Made by a program: the position numbers and the translations under genes. The notes under the pieces are model-generated. The model searched no databases, was not told the origin of the DNA, and saw nothing but the letters and a program-made list of their open reading frames with translations. Positions 62,153 through 64,000 of a DNA stretch of 64,000 nucleotides are shown here, in pieces. The stretch is from Sphingobium jiangsuense. Lineage in GTDB: Bacteria > Pseudomonadota > Alphaproteobacteria > Sphingomonadales > Sphingomonadaceae. The first letter of the stretch is position 1. Each line of letters starts with the position of its first letter. The stretch covers positions 21,733 through 85,732 of the forward strand of contig NZ_JACIDT010000016.1 in the NCBI RefSeq assembly GCF_014196495.1, read 5' to 3'.

Positions 62153-63376
62153 GTGAACCATGGCGCGGCGGTTGGTCGGGATGTGGCGATGAGCGCGGTT
62201 GTCGCGGAGCGCTTGCCTCTCGACGCCGAGGCCCTGATCGCGGAAGCGCGCGCCGCGACCGGCCTTGTGGACTTCGGGCCGGACCTGTCCTTCATGACGG
62301 GCTTTCACAGGCTAGTCGCCGCGGTCGAAGCGATGGAGCCGCCAGCCCGGTTGCGGGAGACCGCGCATCACAAGATCGTCGGCCTGCTCGCAACCCGCCT
62401 GCGTTTCATCGAAGATGAAAAGCAGCACCCGGACATAGTGGCGCAAGATGTAGGCGATCCGCTGATCGTCTGCGGTTTGCCGCGCACCGGCACCACTATC
62501 ACCTATGACCTGCTCTGCCTCGATCCGGATGCACGCGCTCCGCGCGAATGGGAATGGTATATCCCATGGCCCGCCCCGGAAGAGGCCAGCTTCGACAGCG
62601 ATCCGCGCATTGCGCAGGTGCAGGCCATTTATGAAAACTGGCTGAAACATGCGCCGCAACTCGCCGACATCCAGCGGATGGACTGCACGCAACCTGGCGA
62701 GTGCAACCATGGCATGATGTTGCATTTCGCCAGCACCAATTTCCCGGCCGAACTGGGAGTCCCCGATTTCGCCCGCTGGTTGCAGGAAACCGTGCCGGAA
62801 GGGCAATATCGCACCCACAAGCGCATGCTCCAGCAATATCAGTGGAAAGGCCCCAGGGGCCGCTGGACGCTGAAATCGCCGCAGCATCTGATGGACCTGC
62901 CCGGTCTGGTCGATGCCTATCCCGGCGCGATGCTGGTGTGGACCCATCGCGACCCGGTGCTGACATTTTCCTCGCTGTCCAGCATGATCGCGGGTTTTCT
63001 TGCAGCCGTGGGCGGCGCGAACGATCTTGAGGCGATCGGCCGTTCGGTGGTCGACACCTGGTGCGCGGCGATGGCGCGCGCGAACGAAGCGCGGGCGAAC
63101 GATGCGGCGATCGAGGCGCGCATCCTCGACCTTGCCCATCGCGATATCGTCGCCGATCCGATGGCGGCAATGCAGCGCATCTACGACCGTTTCCGCTTGC
63201 CTTTCACCCCCGCGCATCGCGCACGCATCTCCGGCTTTCTGGCCGATAATCCGGCCGCCAGCCGGCTCGGCAAGCACAGGCACAGCCCCGAACAGTTCGG
63301 CATCGACCCGGACGAGGTGCATGAACGCCTCGCCGGCTATTATGCGCGTTACGGTCATCTCTTCAACCGCGCCTAA
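62153..63376 (+). CDS. Sulfotransferase-family protein
   Basis: A 407-aa paralogue of the protein at 53440. The PAPS loop is PLIVCGLPRTGTTITYDLLC and the 3'-phosphate region is MLVWTHRDPVLTFSSLSSMI. A conserved middle part reads RWTLKSPQHLMDLPGLVDAY. The N-terminus has EARAATGLVDFGPDLSFMTG. A GTG at 62153 sits very close behind AGGAGA; the ATG at 62189 is an alternative start. It stands before the truncated SDR gene. The two sulfotransferase-like genes bracket the cluster. Confidence 0.85.
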   Translation: MNHGAAVGRDVAMSAVVAERLPLDAEALIAEARAATGLVDFGPDLSFMTGFHRLVAAVEAMEPPARLRETAHHKIVGLLATRLRFIEDEKQHPDIVAQDVGDPLIVCGLPRTGTTITYDLLCLDPDARAPREWEWYIPWPAPEEASFDSDPRIAQVQAIYENWLKHAPQLADIQRMDCTQPGECNHGMMLHFASTNFPAELGVPDFARWLQETVPEGQYRTHKRMLQQYQWKGPRGRWTLKSPQHLMDLPGLVDAYPGAMLVWTHRDPVLTFSSLSSMIAGFLAAVGGANDLEAIGRSVVDTWCAAMARANEARANDAAIEARILDLAHRDIVADPMAAMQRIYDRFRLPFTPAHRARISGFLADNPAASRLGKHRHSPEQFGIDPDEVHERLAGYYARYGHLFNRA

Positions 63377-63391
63377 CCTTCTTCCAGGAGC

Positions 63392-63946
63392 ATGAGCATG
63401 AGCGTTCTTGACCGTTTCCGCCTCGACGGGCGCACCGCCATCCTGACCGGAGTGGGGCCGGGGGTCGGCGAGCATGTTGCCAAAGCCTATGCCGAACTCG
63501 GCGCGAACGTCGTCATCTCAGCCCGCTCGCGGGAGCGGCTCGACCGGATCGCTGGAGAGATCAACGCGGCGGATGGCGGCAGGGCGATCGCCATCGCCGC
63601 CGATGCGGGCGAGAAGGCCGATCTTGAACGGCTGGTGGCGGGAGCCCGCGACGCCTTCGGCCCGATCCACATCGTCTTCAACAATGCGGCGGCCGGTGTG
63701 GTCTATGCCGCCGATGGCGGGCTGTGGGCCAATACGGACGAGGTGTGGAAGACGGCAATGGAGGTCAATGTCATGGCGACGTGGCGCCTGACCGAATTGA
63801 CCGAAGCCGACATGAGGGCGCATGGCAAGGGCAGCATCATTTCGGTCCAGAGCTGCGGCGGCTTCACCCCGATTCCCCCCGCCGTCGCCTATGGCGTGTC
63901 GAAGGTGTCCGGCGTCAGCGCCAATGGCACAGATTTGAGGTTGTGA
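63392..63946 (+). pseudogene. SDR gene truncated by insertion
   Basis: A short-chain dehydrogenase that starts normally: DGRTAILTGVGPGVGEHVAK, IVFNNAAAGVVYAADG, GSIISVQSCGGFTPIP and the catalytic AVAYGVSK. After that Lys (codon 63902-63904) the sequence becomes VSGVSANGTDLRL and stops, where an SDR should continue for about 80 residues. The last third, including the substrate-binding loop, is lost, so the enzyme is probably inactive. The break matches the left end of the probable insertion element. Confidence 0.85.
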
Positions 63947-64000
63947 ATTAAGGAGGATTTGGGCTTCGTCGTAGTGACGAAGGAACGAAGATGAAGCCCA
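63905..64000 (+). mobile_element. Left end of probable insertion element
   Basis: Sequence after 63904 no longer fits the SDR gene. It contains the hairpin CTTCGTC-GTAGT-GACGAAG (63964-63982) and a second, outer pair TGGGCTTC/GAAGCCCA (63960-64000). AAGGA precedes an ATG at 63991 (MKP...), which runs off the window and could be a transposase start. The element family cannot be named from 96 bases. Confidence 0.55.

Noticed and set aside
1..64000. CRISPR arrays, tRNA or rRNA genes
   Set aside because: No regularly spaced short repeats and no cloverleaf or rRNA-like sequence was noticed on either strand.

Overview
The window looks like a high-GC alphaproteobacterium of the Sphingomonadaceae (Sphingobium/Novosphingobium/Sphingomonas type). 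The clues are several TonB-dependent receptors with a sphingomonad-style plug, a ManD close to the characterised Novosphingobium D-mannonate dehydratase, an SDR/LLM/SnoaL/sulfotransferase catabolic cluster, and compact operons with 1-4 nt stop/start overlaps. There are no rRNA, tRNA or CRISPR features. The calls come from reading motifs and have not been checked against a database.

Left part (1-15.3 kb): two accessory modules lie between three 58-bp direct repeats at 527, 5039 and 15245. The repeats contain a Xer/dif-like core. Module 1 (about 4.5 kb, minus strand) has a decayed GlcG/HbpS-type gene, a single-domain ABM protein, a DJ-1/PfpI remnant, an aldo/keto reductase, a tandem ABM-domain protein and an MRJP/yellow-type beta-propeller. 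Module 2 (about 10.2 kb) is a copper island. It holds cueR, copA (P-type ATPase), copD and copC on the minus strand, a CnrY/CnrX/CnrH-like extracytoplasmic sigma module, then copA (multicopper oxidase), copB, DUF411 and DUF305 genes on the plus strand. Two near-identical MerR-type promoters with 19-bp spacers precede the copA ATPase and the multicopper oxidase, so both arms are probably under CueR.

Core-like middle (15.6-29 kb): a GGDEF/EAL protein; an Lrp/AsnC regulator divergent from a 2-oxoacid dehydrogenase E1/E2 pair; then a minus-strand operon of TonB receptor, CobN-like chelatase with signal peptide and membrane anchor, MotA/TolQ/ExbB-type channel protein and DUF2149 protein. An 18-bp Zur-like box lies 100 bp upstream of the receptor gene.

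29.3-45.7 kb: a locus for glucuronide or sulfated-glycoside use. It has a TonB receptor, GH2 glycosidase, hexuronate-type MFS transporter, unknown membrane protein, two sulfatases, kdgK, manD, a GntR regulator, uxaC and a uxuB-like reductase. Together they would cleave an external conjugate, import the hexuronate, isomerise it, reduce it to mannonate, dehydrate it to KDG and phosphorylate it to KDPG. A TTGGT-N3-ACCAA operator and a partner site mark the GntR regulon.

45.7-51.1 kb: DUF2322 and OmpA-like genes, then a decayed segment with serine-recombinase and tyrosine-integrase remnants, a frameshifted three-gene cassette including a HEPN-like protein, a truncated Phd antitoxin and an E2 fragment.

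51.1-64 kb: etfAB, a [2Fe-2S] ferredoxin, and a catabolic-looking cluster (AraC regulator, SDR, VOC protein, PTP-like phosphatase, DUF1214, SnoaL-like, LLM flavin oxidoreductase, APH-like kinase) flanked by two sulfotransferase-family genes. It ends in an SDR gene cut by the left end of a probable insertion element at the right edge.
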